From the NCBI GenBank assembly GCA_041389885.1, contig JAWKRB010000009.1, positions 186,001 through 250,000 of the forward strand: 64,000 bases of DNA, in the 5' to 3' direction. This stretch comes from JAWKRB01 sp041389885. GTDB taxonomy: Bacteria > Myxococcota_A > Polyangia > Polyangiales > Ga0077539. The position numbers and the translations under genes are program-made. The notes under the pieces are model-generated. The model did not search any database. It had not been told where the DNA came from and worked only from the letters and a program-made list of their open reading frames with translations. Shown here piece after piece: positions 22,309 through 35,184 of this stretch (positions within the stretch are counted from its first letter, which is position 1; each line of letters begins with the position of its first letter).

Positions 22309-23241
22309 ATGCGACCGCTGCCCTCGCTCCTGCTCGCAGCACTGCTCTCCGCTGGCACGGCGTGGTCGCAGAACGATCCGGAGATCGAGCACCCGCCGGC
22401 GGCGGCGAACGTGCCCGAGACCCCCGACGACGACCCCCCCGCGGCCCGCGCGACGCCCCCCGCGCCCGAGGCCGCGCGCCGCCCGCCGGCGCGACGACGG
22501 GGTCCGCGCAACGACCCGACGGCGAGGATGTTCTCGCGCGCCGACGACCGCGCCGAGCGGGAGCGGGCGCGAGAGGCGCGCCGGCGGCGCAGGCCCCCGG
22601 GCGACCCCGACGTGCTCGAGCTCGCGGGGATGCCCGACGCGTGGTTCTACCGCTCGCGGGTGCGCGGCCGCTCGCGGGTGTTCGTGTACCTCCACTCGCG
22701 CGGCGCCGACCCCCGCGAGGCGTGCCGGCAGTTCTCGAACGTGGTGACGCGCTTCGGCTGGCTGATCTGCCCGGTGGGCCCCGGCAGCCGCGGCGGAGGG
22801 CGGCACGTCTGGAACAACAACGCGACCCTCGCGCGGCGCTACTCCGTCGCGGCGCTCGCGGAGCTCGGCCGCCGCTTCGGTCGGCGCATCCGCTGGACCG
22901 ACAACGTGATCATGGGCTTCTCCGAGGGGGCCTTCGTCGCGATGCAGACCGGGCTCATGGAGCCCAGGCGCTTCTCGCGCTGGGTGATCTTCGCGGCGCA
23001 CGACGGCTACATCGACATGAACCGGGAGCTCTATCCCGCGGCGCGGCAGTCGCTGCGGAAGATCTACCTGCTCACGGGGGTTCACGACGAGATCGTGGAG
23101 CACACGCGGCGCGCGCACACCCTCATGCGGCGGGAGCGCCTGGGCAGGGTCGAGATGAGGATCCTCCCTCGGGCCGCGCACGAGCTGCCGCCGCAGTTCG
23201 ACGCCGAGGTGCGGCGCGCGCTGCGCTTCGTGACGCGGTGA
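22309..23241 (+). CDS. Exported alpha/beta-hydrolase-like protein
   Basis: About 310 residues with signal peptide LPSLLLAALLSAGTAWSQ, a proline/arginine-rich linker, then a globular domain. RVFVYLHSRGADPREACRQF resembles the oxyanion region of alpha/beta hydrolases, IMGFSEGAF near 205 has the nucleophile-elbow pattern G-x-S-x-G, and a late RAAHELPPQF may give the catalytic His. The probable substrate is an ester or peptide in the envelope; this is inference. It lies 35 bases after the cytochrome b fusion and may share its transcript. An upstream in-frame ATG at 22276 is possible, but 22309 gives the better signal peptide. Confidence 0.6.
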   Translation: MRPLPSLLLAALLSAGTAWSQNDPEIEHPPAAANVPETPDDDPPAARATPPAPEAARRPPARRRGPRNDPTARMFSRADDRAERERAREARRRRRPPGDPDVLELAGMPDAWFYRSRVRGRSRVFVYLHSRGADPREACRQFSNVVTRFGWLICPVGPGSRGGGRHVWNNNATLARRYSVAALAELGRRFGRRIRWTDNVIMGFSEGAFVAMQTGLMEPRRFSRWVIFAAHDGYIDMNRELYPAARQSLRKIYLLTGVHDEIVEHTRRAHTLMRRERLGRVEMRILPRAAHELPPQFDAEVRRALRFVTR

Positions 23242-23257
23242 CCGCCCGTCGAGTCGC

Positions 23258-23285
23258 TTGACACGGGGTGAACCCCCGATAGAGT
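23258..23285 (+). promoter_or_regulatory. Predicted sigma-70-type promoter of tig
   Basis: TTGACA (23258-23263), 16-base spacer, TAGAGT (23280-23285), 57 bases before the tig start. A perfect -35 box in such GC-rich DNA is unlikely by chance. It would drive tig-clpP and perhaps further genes. Confidence 0.6.
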
Positions 23286-23342
23286 CGCCCGCCCTTCGCG
23301 ACCCGAATTCATCCAACACCCCGATCGAGGCAGAGCGTCTTC

Positions 23343-24661
23343 ATGCAGGTCACCGTCTCTCGCGTTTCGCCCGTCGTCGTCTCCCTCCGCGTCGAGCTCC
23401 CCCAGGAGCGCGTGCGCACCGAGATGGAGAGGGCCTACAACAGCGTCTCCCGCGAAGCCCAGATCAAGGGCTTTCGAAAGGGCAAGGTCCCGCGGCCCCT
23501 GCTGAAGCAGTACTACGGCGCGAAGATCGAGTACGACGTCGCCAACCGGCTCGTGAACGAGACCCTCGACGACGCGATCCGCGACAGCAAGGTCGAGACG
23601 ATCGGCGCGCAGCCGAAGATCGACGCGCCCGATCCGATCAAGGAGAACGCCGCGTGGCACTACGTCGCGTCGGTCGAGGTCCGGCCCGAGATCGGCGAGA
23701 TCAACTACGGCGCGCTGGTCCTGACCAAGAAGGTGTACACGGTCGACGAGCACGACATCGAGCACGTGCTCGACGAGAAGCGCGAAGAGCACAGCACGGT
23801 GCAGACGCCCGAGCCCATCCGCCCGGCGCAGAAGTCCGACTCGGTGACCTTCGACTGGGACCTGCTCCTCGACGGCGTGTCGATGCCCGAGTTCGCGGCG
23901 AAGGGCCGCACCACGGAGATCGGCCGCGGCGTGCTCTTTCCCGAGGTCGAGGCCGGCCTCGAGGGGATGCTCCCGGGCGACGTGAAGGACATCGTGGTGA
24001 CCTTCCCCGAGTCTCACAGCCGCAAGGAGCTCGCGGGCAAGTCGGCGACGCTGCGGGTGACCGTGAGCGCGCTGCAGGAGAAGGTGCTCCCGACGCTCGA
24101 CGACGAGTTCGCGAAGGACGTCGGGGCGGAGAGCCTCGAGGCGCTCAAGGCGTCGATCCGGGCCGACCTCGAGAAGAAGTACGCCGAGAAGTCCGACGAC
24201 GAGGTCAAGGACGAGGCGATCAACCTGCTGGTGAAGGAGCACGAGGTCGAGGTCCCCCGACGCTGCTCTCGCAGATCCTGCAGCAGATGCGGCAGCAGAT
24301 GGTGCGGGGCCTGGGGATGGCGGGCTCGAACACCGACGCCCTCGACAACATCCTCCGCCCCGAGGCCACGCTGCGAGCCCGCGCCGGGCTGCTCCTCACG
24401 GAGATCGCGCGGCAGAACAACCTCCTGGTCACCGACGCGGACCTCGCGGCGGCGATGGAGGAGATCGCGAAGGAGCGCAGCGTCGCGGTGCAGCGCGTTC
24501 GCGCCGAGTACCAGACCGAGGCCCGCCGTCAGGACCTCATCGGCCGCGTGCTCGAGGACAAGGTCACGGCCTTTCTGCTCTCGAAGGCGACCATCACCGA
24601 GCAGGTGACCCCGACGCACACGCACGACGAGGCGCACGACGCGCCGAGCGACACGAAGTGA
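23343..24661 (+). CDS. tig: Trigger factor, one-base frameshift near 24249
   Basis: Ribosome-associated folding chaperone and peptidyl-prolyl isomerase, ~439 codons. The N-terminal ribosome-binding domain carries the signature FRKGKVPRPLLKQYYG near residues 41-56 (family GFRxGKxP). The PPIase domain with SVTFDWDLLLDG and FPEVEAGLEGM follows, then the helical C-terminal domain. After VKEHEVEVP the frame breaks. The run of five C at about 24247-24251 needs one more C to read into TLLSQILQQMRQQM and the normal C-terminus, which ends with a His/Asp tail. A homopolymer error is the simplest explanation. ATG 23343 is the natural start, just after the promoter. Confidence 0.92.
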
Positions 24662-24669
24662 GGAGCGCA

Positions 24670-25290
24670 ATGGAAGACGTCACGCCCAGGAACTTCATCC
24701 CCTACCCCCAGGTCATCGAGACGACCCACCGCGGGGAGCGCTCGTGGGACATCTTCTCGCGGCTGCTCAAGGACCGCATCGTCTTTCTGGGCTCGGAGAT
24801 CAACGACGACGTCGCGAACATCGTCATCGCGCAGCTGCTGTACCTGGAGTCTGAAGACCCCGACAAGGAGATCATGGTCTACGTGAACAGCCCCGGCGGG
24901 GTGATCACGGCGGGCCTCGCGATCTACGACACCATGCAGTACATCCGCTGCCCGGTGAGCACCCTGTGCCTCGGGCAGGCGGCGTCGATGGCCTCGCTGC
25001 TGCTCTGCGCCGGCGCCAAGGGCCGGCGGCTCGCGCTGCCCAACGCGCGCATCCTGATTCACCAGCCGCTCGGGGGCGTGCGCGGCCAGGCGACGGACAT
25101 CGAGATCCACGCCCGCGAGATCCTCCGGCTGCGCCAGCGCCTCACGGAGATCTACATCGAGCACACGGGGCAGGACGAGGAGCGCATCCGGCGCGACACC
25201 GAGCGCGACCTGATCATGGACGCCGCCGAGGCGAAGGCCTACGGGCTCATCGACGACGTGGTGCAGACCCGCAAGCCTGAGAAGAAGTAG
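24670..25290 (+). CDS. clpP: ATP-dependent Clp protease proteolytic subunit
   Basis: Serine protease barrel subunit, 206 residues, normal length. Catalytic triad: Ser in GQAASMASLL (~106), His in ARILIHQPLGG (~131), Asp in ERDLIMDAAEA (~180). YVNSPGG near 72-78 forms the substrate groove. ATG 24670 is preceded by GAGGAG, 8 bases after the tig stop; the longer frame from 24658 would overlap tig but has a weaker context. Partner of the ClpX chaperone encoded next. Confidence 0.97.
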   Translation: MEDVTPRNFIPYPQVIETTHRGERSWDIFSRLLKDRIVFLGSEINDDVANIVIAQLLYLESEDPDKEIMVYVNSPGGVITAGLAIYDTMQYIRCPVSTLCLGQAASMASLLLCAGAKGRRLALPNARILIHQPLGGVRGQATDIEIHAREILRLRQRLTEIYIEHTGQDEERIRRDTERDLIMDAAEAKAYGLIDDVVQTRKPEKK

Positions 25291-25294
25291 CAGC

Positions 25295-25325
25295 GCGCGG
25301 GCGGCAGCTTCCTTGCCGCCCGCGC
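25295..25325. terminator. GC-rich hairpin between clpP and clpX
   Basis: A perfect 12-bp inverted repeat (25295-25306 and 25314-25325) with a 7-base loop lies directly after the clpP stop. No T-run follows, so it is not a classical intrinsic terminator. It may attenuate or protect the 3' end of the tig-clpP message. Confidence 0.5.
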
Positions 25326-25401
25326 CATGCGTTGATTAGACTCTTGGACCCATTTCGGGCCGCCGGTCTCAGGGACGGCGACTCAACGACAGAGGGCAGC
25401 G

Positions 25402-26661
<1,260 letters not shown>

Positions 26662-26773
26662 CGCCCGCGCGTCGCGCCCACGCCGCCCCTGTCACCCACC
26701 GCAACGCTGGACGGGCGCCCACGATGGGCGTAGACCGTGCGGCTCCGCCTGCGAGGCGATCGAGGTTCCCGCC

Positions 26774-29248
<2,475 letters not shown>

Positions 29249-29286
29249 CGAACACGAGCTCCCTGGGGTATGAACCCTGGGGACAC

Positions 29287-29358
29287 GCGCGGGTAGCTCA
29301 GTGGCAGAGCTCCTGTCTTACACACAGGCTGTCGCAGGTTCGACCCCTGTCCCGCGCA
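29287..29358 (+). tRNA. tRNA-Val (anticodon TAC)
   Basis: Full cloverleaf: acceptor stem GCGCGGG/CCCGCGC, D arm GCTC...GAGC, anticodon stem CCTGT/ACAGG with loop CTTACAC giving TAC at 29319-29321, and T arm GCAGG-TTCGACC-CCTGT. The discriminator is A358; the following bases CCCA do not spell a clean encoded CCA. It reads GUA-type valine codons and lies 38 bases after lon. Confidence 0.93.
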
Positions 29359-29371
29359 CCCACGGAGAGCC

Positions 29372-29731
29372 ATGTCGGCACAAGAGCACAGCAGAACCCT
29401 CGTTCGACGGTACGCGGCAGGCGTGGGCCTGGGTGGGGGTATCCCGCTGCCGGGCGTCTCGATGGCCGTGACCGCGGCGGAGGTGAAGCTGGTGGCCGAC
29501 ATCGCCCGCGCCTACGGTCAGCCGGTGACCGACGCCGACGCCCTCCGGCTCATCGCCCTCTCGGGCGCGAAGAACGTGGGCGTCAAGGCCGTGGGCGAGC
29601 TCGCCGCGGCGGTCCCGGTGGTGGGGTGGTTCGCGCGCCCCGCGCTCTTCGCCGCGAGCGTCAGGGCCGTGGGCGAGGCGGCCATTCGGCACTTCGAGGC
29701 GAAGCACCCGAACGAGCCCCTGCACGCCTAG
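29372..29731 (+). CDS. Small DUF697/EcsC-like protein
   Basis: 119 residues, ATG 29372, 13 bases after the tRNA. The sequence alternates Gly/Ala-rich hydrophobic stretches (AAGVGLGGGIPLPGVSM, VGELAAAVPVVGWFARPAL) with short polar segments, resembling the hydrophobic DUF697/EcsC-type domains seen next to GTPases and membrane proteins. PLPG is the typical turn. It is probably membrane-associated. No catalytic motif. The role is unknown. Confidence 0.6.
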   Translation: MSAQEHSRTLVRRYAAGVGLGGGIPLPGVSMAVTAAEVKLVADIARAYGQPVTDADALRLIALSGAKNVGVKAVGELAAAVPVVGWFARPALFAASVRAVGEAAIRHFEAKHPNEPLHA

Positions 29732-29928
29732 TACCTTCCCATCCTCCGCCACGACGTACGAGCTCGGGTCCGCGACCCGCTCCCGTTGTTGGGCGCGACG
29801 ATCCGCTTCGCGCTGCTTCGTGGTCGACTCTCGACGCGCCGCCAGCCCCACGCTTCGACTCGGCGCCTCGTGGCGCGGAGTCAGCCCGCGGAGCGCGCAC
29901 CCGGCCCGCCGCGGGACGGGGCCGAGGC

Positions 29929-30912
29929 TCAGGCCACGGCCCTCTTCGCGGCGGGAGCCACCACCACGGGGTTGATGTAGCGTCGGCGCACGAGCTTCGC
30001 GCGCCCCAGGCGCTCTTCGCCCTCGGCAGAGAGGCGGTTCGCGCCCCACACGCACACCCCGAGCTCGTCGCGCGAGGCCTCGACGCCGCAGCGAAGGCCC
30101 GCTCGCCGCAGCGCGAAGGCCATCACCGTCGCGCTCGGGGGGCGGCTCAGGGGATCCAGGGAGAGCGCCTGATCGATCACCTCGGCGAGGGGGGCCGGGA
30201 CATCCGAGTGAACCCGACGGAGCGCGGGGCGCGGCGACTCGAGCGCCGCTCGGCTCGGGAGGTAGCTCTCGAGGCGACGGCCCGAGAAGAGCTCCCAGAG
30301 CACCGCGCCCACCGCGTAGAGGTCGCCCCGCACGCCGTGGACCTCGCCTCGAAGAGACTCAGGGGGCGAGTACACCGCGCGGTCGGAGGGCAGGTCACCC
30401 CGCGCCGCCAGGCGGGCGTGGCTCGCGTGCTTCGCGAGGCCCAGGCCCGTGAGCTTCGTCACGCCGTCGGCGCCCAGGAGCACGTGCGAAGGCACGACCC
30501 CCCGGTGGATCACCTCCACGCCGGGGCCGTGCGCCGCCGCGAGGGCGCCCAACAGGGCGGCGCCCACCGAGAGCACCGCGGAGAGGCTGAGGGCCCGGTT
30601 GCGGCGCTGGAGCAGCTGCAGCGCCGACACCCCCTCGACCCACTCGGTCGCGAGCCACGGCCCCTGCGCGTCGACGCCGTCTGCCACCCAGCGCACCACG
30701 TGGGGGCAGCCCATCATGCGGGTGAAGCGCGCCTCGTCCGTGAAGCGGCCCTGCATCACCGAGTCGGTCGCGGCGCGGCCCTGAAGGCGCTTGAGCGCGA
30801 CCCGGCCCTCGGTCGCCTCGTCGATGGCGCGCCAGACGGCGTAGCGCTCCGACGAGTCGATCGATGCTTCCAGTCGAAAGCGCCCCCCCACGAGCTCGTT
30901 GCGCACGTCCAT
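29929..30912 (-). CDS. Ser/Thr kinase-like pseudokinase
   Basis: 327 residues with the overall Hanks kinase order but missing catalytic residues. VALKRL (~38-43) keeps the VAIK lysine. The Gly-rich loop is replaced by VGGRFRLEASIDSSERYAV. The catalytic loop reads VIHRGVVPSHVLL near 135-147, where HRD has become HRG and the Asn is His. The DFG motif reads TGLGLAKHA. The APE-like SPPESLRG and GDLYAVGAVLWELFSG are conserved. No membrane anchor. Such proteins usually bind rather than phosphorylate partners, for example as scaffold or regulator. It starts at ATG 30912, 58 bases after the hutI stop, so it is probably read separately or as a distal operon gene. Confidence 0.8.
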   Translation of the reverse strand: MDVRNELVGGRFRLEASIDSSERYAVWRAIDEATEGRVALKRLQGRAATDSVMQGRFTDEARFTRMMGCPHVVRWVADGVDAQGPWLATEWVEGVSALQLLQRRNRALSLSAVLSVGAALLGALAAAHGPGVEVIHRGVVPSHVLLGADGVTKLTGLGLAKHASHARLAARGDLPSDRAVYSPPESLRGEVHGVRGDLYAVGAVLWELFSGRRLESYLPSRAALESPRPALRRVHSDVPAPLAEVIDQALSLDPLSRPPSATVMAFALRRAGLRCGVEASRDELGVCVWGANRLSAEGEERLGRAKLVRRRYINPVVVAPAAKRAVA

Positions 30913-30970
30913 GACCTGGGGCGATAGACCGTCCGACCGAGACGCCGCAAATTTCTGACCAGGAATGCCT

Positions 30971-32211
30971 CTAGGTACCTGGTATTCCAGAAGAAATCAC
31001 GACGCGAGCGCGGGGCGCGCCGAAGGCGTAGGGCAGCGACTCCCACGACGGCAGGTCGAGCACGGCGAGGTCGGCGCGGGCCCCCGGCTCGATGACCCCT
31101 CGGTCGGTCCTCCCGAGGGCGCGCGCGGCGACGCGGGTGATGGCGTGCCAGGCCTCGACCGTGCTCAGCCCCATCTGCCGCACCGCGAAGCTCGCCATGA
31201 GCGGGAGCGAGTCGGTGTGGCTCGTGCCGGGGTTGCAGTCGGTGCCGAGGGCCACCTCGACGCCGAGGTCACGGATCCGCCGCGCGTCGGGGAGGGGCTG
31301 TCCGAGCGAGAACGCCGCGCCCGGGAGCAGCACGCCCACCACCCCCGCCGCGGCCATCGCCCGGGCGTCGTCGTCGGCCAGGTGCTCGAGGTGGTCCGCG
31401 CTCGCGGCGCCCAGCTCGGCGGCGAGGCGAGCGGCGCCGACGTCCTCGAACTGACCGACGTGAGTCGCGCGCGGAGGCCCAGCGCGCGCGCCGCCCGAGC
31501 ACGGGTCGCGCCTCGTCGACCGAGAAGCCCGGTCCGTCGAGGTACGCGTCGATGAAGCTCGCGTAGCGCCCTGCGCGGCACCGCGGGGAGCCACGCCGCG
31601 CGCACTCGTCGAGAGTGCGCGCGCTCGTCAGGAGACCGCGGCGCTCCGGGGACGGCGTGGAGCGGGAGGAAGGTCGGCACCACCGAGGGCGCGCGCAGGC
31701 GCAGCAGCCCGAGGCAGCGGAGCTCGTGCGCGAGGTCGAGGGCGTATCCCGTCTTCACCTCGACGGTGGTGGTGCCGTACGCGCGCATCCTCGCGAGGCG
31801 TGCGTCGAGTTCGCGCGAGAGCTCCAGCTCGCTCGCGCCGCGCACGGCGGCGACGGTGGACGCGATGCCGCCGCCCCTCGCGGCGATCTCGGCGTAGCTC
31901 GCGCCGCGCACGCGGAGGCTGAACTCCCCCGCGCGGTCGCCCGCGAACAGCGCGTGGGTGTGCGGGTCGACGAGCCCGGGGCAGAGCAGCCCGTCGCCCA
32001 CGTCGATCACCTCGGCCCCGGGCCGCAGGGTCACCGCCCGCTCGACCTCGAGGGTGCTGCCCACCGCGACGACGCGGTCGCCGCGCACCGCCACGGCCCC
32101 GTCTCGAACGAGCCCGAGGGCGTCGGGGTTCCACGGGTCGCGGGGGTCGAGGGCGCCCCGCATGGTGATCATCTCCCGCGCGTGGCGGAGGAGCAGCGTG
32201 GCGTCGGTCAT
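30971..32211 (-). CDS. hutI: Imidazolonepropionase, frameshifted near 31450-31600
   Basis: Third step of histidine degradation: hydrolysis of 4-imidazolone-5-propionate to formimino-glutamate. Amidohydrolase metal site DPHTHALFAGDR near 72-83, the substrate-binding RARGGGI-type IAARGGGIAST near 100, and TTTVEVKTGYALD near 135 are in the first frame. After about 31600 the frame changes. The C-terminal part carries DHLEHLADD, GTDCNPGTSHTDSLPL and PGARADLAVLD as in the family. ATG 32211 overlaps the hutU stop (ATGA). Total ~413 codons is normal. One or two small indels explain the break. Confidence 0.88.
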
Positions 32212-33869
32212 CGCGGGGCGAGGTGGGGAACGCGCACGCCCCGCTCGGCCGCGCACGCGATCGCCTCGGGGTAGCCCGCGTCGGCGTGGCGGATCACCCC
32301 CATCCCCGGGTCCGAGGTGAGCACGCGCTCGAGGCGCCGCTCGGCCTCGGGGGTCCCGTCGGCGACGATGACCATGCCCGCGTGGATGGAGTTGCCGATG
32401 CCGACGCCGCCGCCGTGGTGCACGCTCACCCAGGTCGCGCCCCCCGCGCAGTTGATCAGCGCGTTGAGGATCGGCCAGTCGGCGATGGCGTCGGAGCCGT
32501 CGCGCATCGCCTCGGTCTCGCGGTGCGGCGAGGCCACGGAGCCGCAGTCGAGGTGGTCGCGGCCGATCACGATGGGCGCCTTCACCCGGCCGTCGCGCAC
32601 GAGGTCGTTGAAGGCCTTCCCGACGCGCGCCCGCTCGCCGTAGCCGAGCCAGCAGATGCGCGCGGGGAGCCCCTGAAAGTGAACCCGCTTCTGCGCGAGC
32701 TCGATCCAGCGCCGGAGCGAGGGGTCATCGGGGACCGCCTCGAGCACCGCCCGGTCGGTCACCGCGATGTCTTCGGGGTCGCCCGAGAGCGCGACCCAAC
32801 GAAACGGACCGCGGCCGGTGCAGAACTGCGGGCGAATGTACGCGGGCACGAAGCCCGGGATCTCGAAGGCCCCCACGGCGCCCCCGAGCGTCGCCTCGCC
32901 CCGGAGGTTGTTCCCGTAGTCGCACGCGAAGGCGCCCCGAGCCTGCATCGCGCGCATCGCGTCGACCTCGGCCACCATCCCCCGGCGGGCCCTGGCGACG
33001 TACTCCACGGGGTCGGCGGACCGGAGCGCAGCGGCCTCGTCGAGGGTCATCCCCGGCGGCACGTAGCCCACCAAGGGGTCATGCGCCGAGGTCTGCTCGG
33101 TCACAAAATCAGGGTTGACCCTGCGGCGGACCAGCTCGGGGAACACCTCCGCAGCGTTGCCGATGAGCCCGACGCTCAGCGCGTCGCCCGCGTCTCGGGC
33201 GGCGGTGATCCAGCCCAGGGCCTCGTCGAGGGAGGCGGTCACCCGGTCGACGTAGCCCGTCTCGACGCGCCGACGCGCGCGCTCGGCGTCGACCTCGACG
33301 GCGAGGCAGCAGGCGCCGTTCATCGTCGCCGCGAGGGGCTGCGCGCCGCCCATGCCGCCCAGGCCCGCCGTGAGGATCCAGCGTCCCTTCCAGCTGCCGC
33401 CGAAATGCTGCCTCCCCGCCTCGGCGAAGGTCTCGAAGGTGCCCTGCAAGATGCCCTGGCTGCCGATGTAGATCCACGACCCCGCGGTCATCTGCCCGAA
33501 CATGATCAGGCCCTGCGCTTCGAGCGTGCGAAAGTGCTCCCAGGTCGCCCACTTCGGCACGAGGAGCGAATTCGCCAGGAGCACCCGCGGCGCGTCGCGG
33601 TGCGTGCGAAAGCGACCGACGGCCTTGCCCGACTGCACCAGCAGCGTCTCGTCGTCGCCCAGGGTGCTCAGCTCTCGGACGAGGACGTCGAAGGCCTCCC
33701 ACGAGCGCGCGGCGCGGCCTGTTCCGCCGTAGACCACGAGGTCGTCGGGGCGCTCGGCCACGTCGGGGTCGAGGTTGTTCATCAACATGCGGAGGGCGGC
33801 CTCTTGCTGCCATCCCCGAGCGGTGAGCCCTGCGCCCCGGGGCGCGCGAACCGTGCGTGCGTTGGACAT
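32208..33869 (-). CDS. hutU: Urocanate hydratase
   Basis: NAD+-dependent hydration of urocanate, second step of histidine catabolism. 553 residues, normal length. The N-terminal RGWQQEAALRMLMNNLDPDV and YGGTGRAARSW are diagnostic. LTAGLGGMGGAQPLA near 165 binds NAD. CWLGYGERARVG near 410 holds the active-site Cys, and SVHHGGGVGIGNSIHAG near 490 is conserved. I chose ATG 33869; an upstream TTG at 33878 is less likely. It overlaps hutI. No hutH is visible in the window. Confidence 0.96.
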   Translation of the reverse strand: MSNARTVRAPRGAGLTARGWQQEAALRMLMNNLDPDVAERPDDLVVYGGTGRAARSWEAFDVLVRELSTLGDDETLLVQSGKAVGRFRTHRDAPRVLLANSLLVPKWATWEHFRTLEAQGLIMFGQMTAGSWIYIGSQGILQGTFETFAEAGRQHFGGSWKGRWILTAGLGGMGGAQPLAATMNGACCLAVEVDAERARRRVETGYVDRVTASLDEALGWITAARDAGDALSVGLIGNAAEVFPELVRRRVNPDFVTEQTSAHDPLVGYVPPGMTLDEAAALRSADPVEYVARARRGMVAEVDAMRAMQARGAFACDYGNNLRGEATLGGAVGAFEIPGFVPAYIRPQFCTGRGPFRWVALSGDPEDIAVTDRAVLEAVPDDPSLRRWIELAQKRVHFQGLPARICWLGYGERARVGKAFNDLVRDGRVKAPIVIGRDHLDCGSVASPHRETEAMRDGSDAIADWPILNALINCAGGATWVSVHHGGGVGIGNSIHAGMVIVADGTPEAERRLERVLTSDPGMGVIRHADAGYPEAIACAAERGVRVPHLAPR

Positions 33870-33918
33870 CGCGTGCAAACGTAGGCGATGCCCCGAGGGT
33901 CGAGCAACGGCGGGCGCG

Positions 33919-33946
33919 TTGACCTCTCCCCGTGGGCCTGTATGTT
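33919..33946 (+). promoter_or_regulatory. Predicted promoter of the KOW-tailed protein gene
   Basis: TTGACC (33919-33924), 16-base spacer, TATGTT (33941-33946), 32 bases before ATG 33979, with AGGAG in between. It lies in the short gap divergent from hutU. Confidence 0.5.
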
Positions 33947-33978
33947 CCGCCGCCCCCTCTCGCAGGAGCCCGCACGCG

Positions 33979-35184
33979 ATGTTCGCCGGCCTACAGGATT
34001 CGCACCTCGACGCCTATCTCCCCGCGAAGGCGTCGTCGAACATGTTCACGCGCCCCCGGCTGGAGGTGAAGCAGTGGCTCCTGGGCCTCGCGCCCCGGCT
34101 GCAGGCCGCCGCCTCGGCGCGGTCGACCCACCTCGAGGTGAGCGCCTCCGACGAGCGCCCCTCCGTCTGGAACAAGCACAGCGTGACCTCGCAGTGGCTC
34201 TTCCTCTGGCGCGACGAGGAGGCGCGGCGGCACCTCGAGGCCGTGCTCGACCAGGGGCGCACCCTGGCGGCCACGCTCACCGACCCGACGCCCTTCGTGC
34301 GCCACGCGTTCCTCGCGGTGCGCGTCGACGCGTCGGGGGTCGAGGTCTCTCTGCGGGTGCACCACGACGCCTGGGTCGACACGCGAAACCTCCGCGCCCG
34401 GCTCGCCGACCCGCTGGGCCGCGCCGCGCTCCTGCAGGGCCTCTGGAGCGCGAACGACGTGGTCGTCGGCGTCACCGACGGGCCGACCTTCGCCGCCGGC
34501 GACCTCGACGGCGTTCGCCTCGGAGAGACCCTCGACGCGCTGAACACCGAGGGCCGCTGGTGGTTCGTGCGCGCGCTGCGCTACGAGCGCGCCGAGGCCA
34601 TCGCGCGCGGCACCGGCCTCGCCGACGACCTCGCCGAGGCCTTCGAGCGGCTCCTCCCGCTCTACGGCCTCGTCGCGTGGTCGAGGGACAACGACCAGAT
34701 CCGCGTCGAGGCGGAGATCCAGGCGGCGGAGGCGGCGCGCGTCGCGCACGAGGCCGAGACCGCCGCGCGCGAGGCCGAGTGGCAGGCGACCCACGACGCG
34801 GAGATCCACCGCGCGCAGAAGCTGGCCGAGGTGCGCTCCCACGAGCGCGCGGCGGCGCTGGAGCGGGCGCGGCCCGCGGTGGTGCAGCAGGCCGTCCAGA
34901 GCGTGGTGAAGGACGCACAGCCCCCCGCTCTCCGCCCCGCGCCCAAGCCCGCCGCGCGCCCCGCGAGCGCCCCGAGTCCGGCCCCCGCGCGCCCGGCGGC
35001 CCCCGCGCGCCCGGCGGCCCCCAAGCCGCTGGCCGTGGGGTCGCGGGTGGTCGTTCGCGAGGGCCCCTTCGCGGGGCGGGTGGGCGTGGTCCTCGCGCTC
35101 GACGCGAAGGGCGGGGCGAGGGTGAATTTCGGGCTGCTCTCGGCGCGCGTCGAGCTCTCGGAGCTCGGCGCCGAGGCGGGCTGA
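33979..35184 (+). CDS. Uncharacterised protein with coiled region and C-terminal KOW motif
   Basis: 401 residues. The first ~230 form a globular domain of unknown type (SNMFTRPRLEVKQWLLGLAP, WLFLWRDEEARRHLE). A charged Ala/Glu-rich helix (about 240-300) is probably coiled coil, then an Ala/Pro linker, then a ~45-residue KOW-like domain (GSRVVVREGPFAGRVGVVLA) as in NusG and ribosomal proteins, which can bind RNA. The layout is reminiscent of conserved myxobacterial proteins of unknown role. No signal peptide, so probably cytosolic. It is convergent with the next gene; their stop codons abut. Confidence 0.65.
   Translation: MFAGLQDSHLDAYLPAKASSNMFTRPRLEVKQWLLGLAPRLQAAASARSTHLEVSASDERPSVWNKHSVTSQWLFLWRDEEARRHLEAVLDQGRTLAATLTDPTPFVRHAFLAVRVDASGVEVSLRVHHDAWVDTRNLRARLADPLGRAALLQGLWSANDVVVGVTDGPTFAAGDLDGVRLGETLDALNTEGRWWFVRALRYERAEAIARGTGLADDLAEAFERLLPLYGLVAWSRDNDQIRVEAEIQAAEAARVAHEAETAAREAEWQATHDAEIHRAQKLAEVRSHERAAALERARPAVVQQAVQSVVKDAQPPALRPAPKPAARPASAPSPAPARPAAPARPAAPKPLAVGSRVVVREGPFAGRVGVVLALDAKGGARVNFGLLSARVELSELGAEAG

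Noticed and set aside
29732..29928. A 64-codon open frame between the DUF697-like gene and the pseudokinase
   Set aside because: Arg/Pro-rich composition, no RBS, and it overlaps the 3' end of the pseudokinase; I see nothing supportable in this gap.
33878..33905. Promoter for hutU just upstream of its start (TTGCTC...TACGTT)
   Set aside because: The -10 box would lie about 9 bases from the ATG and the -35 match is weak.
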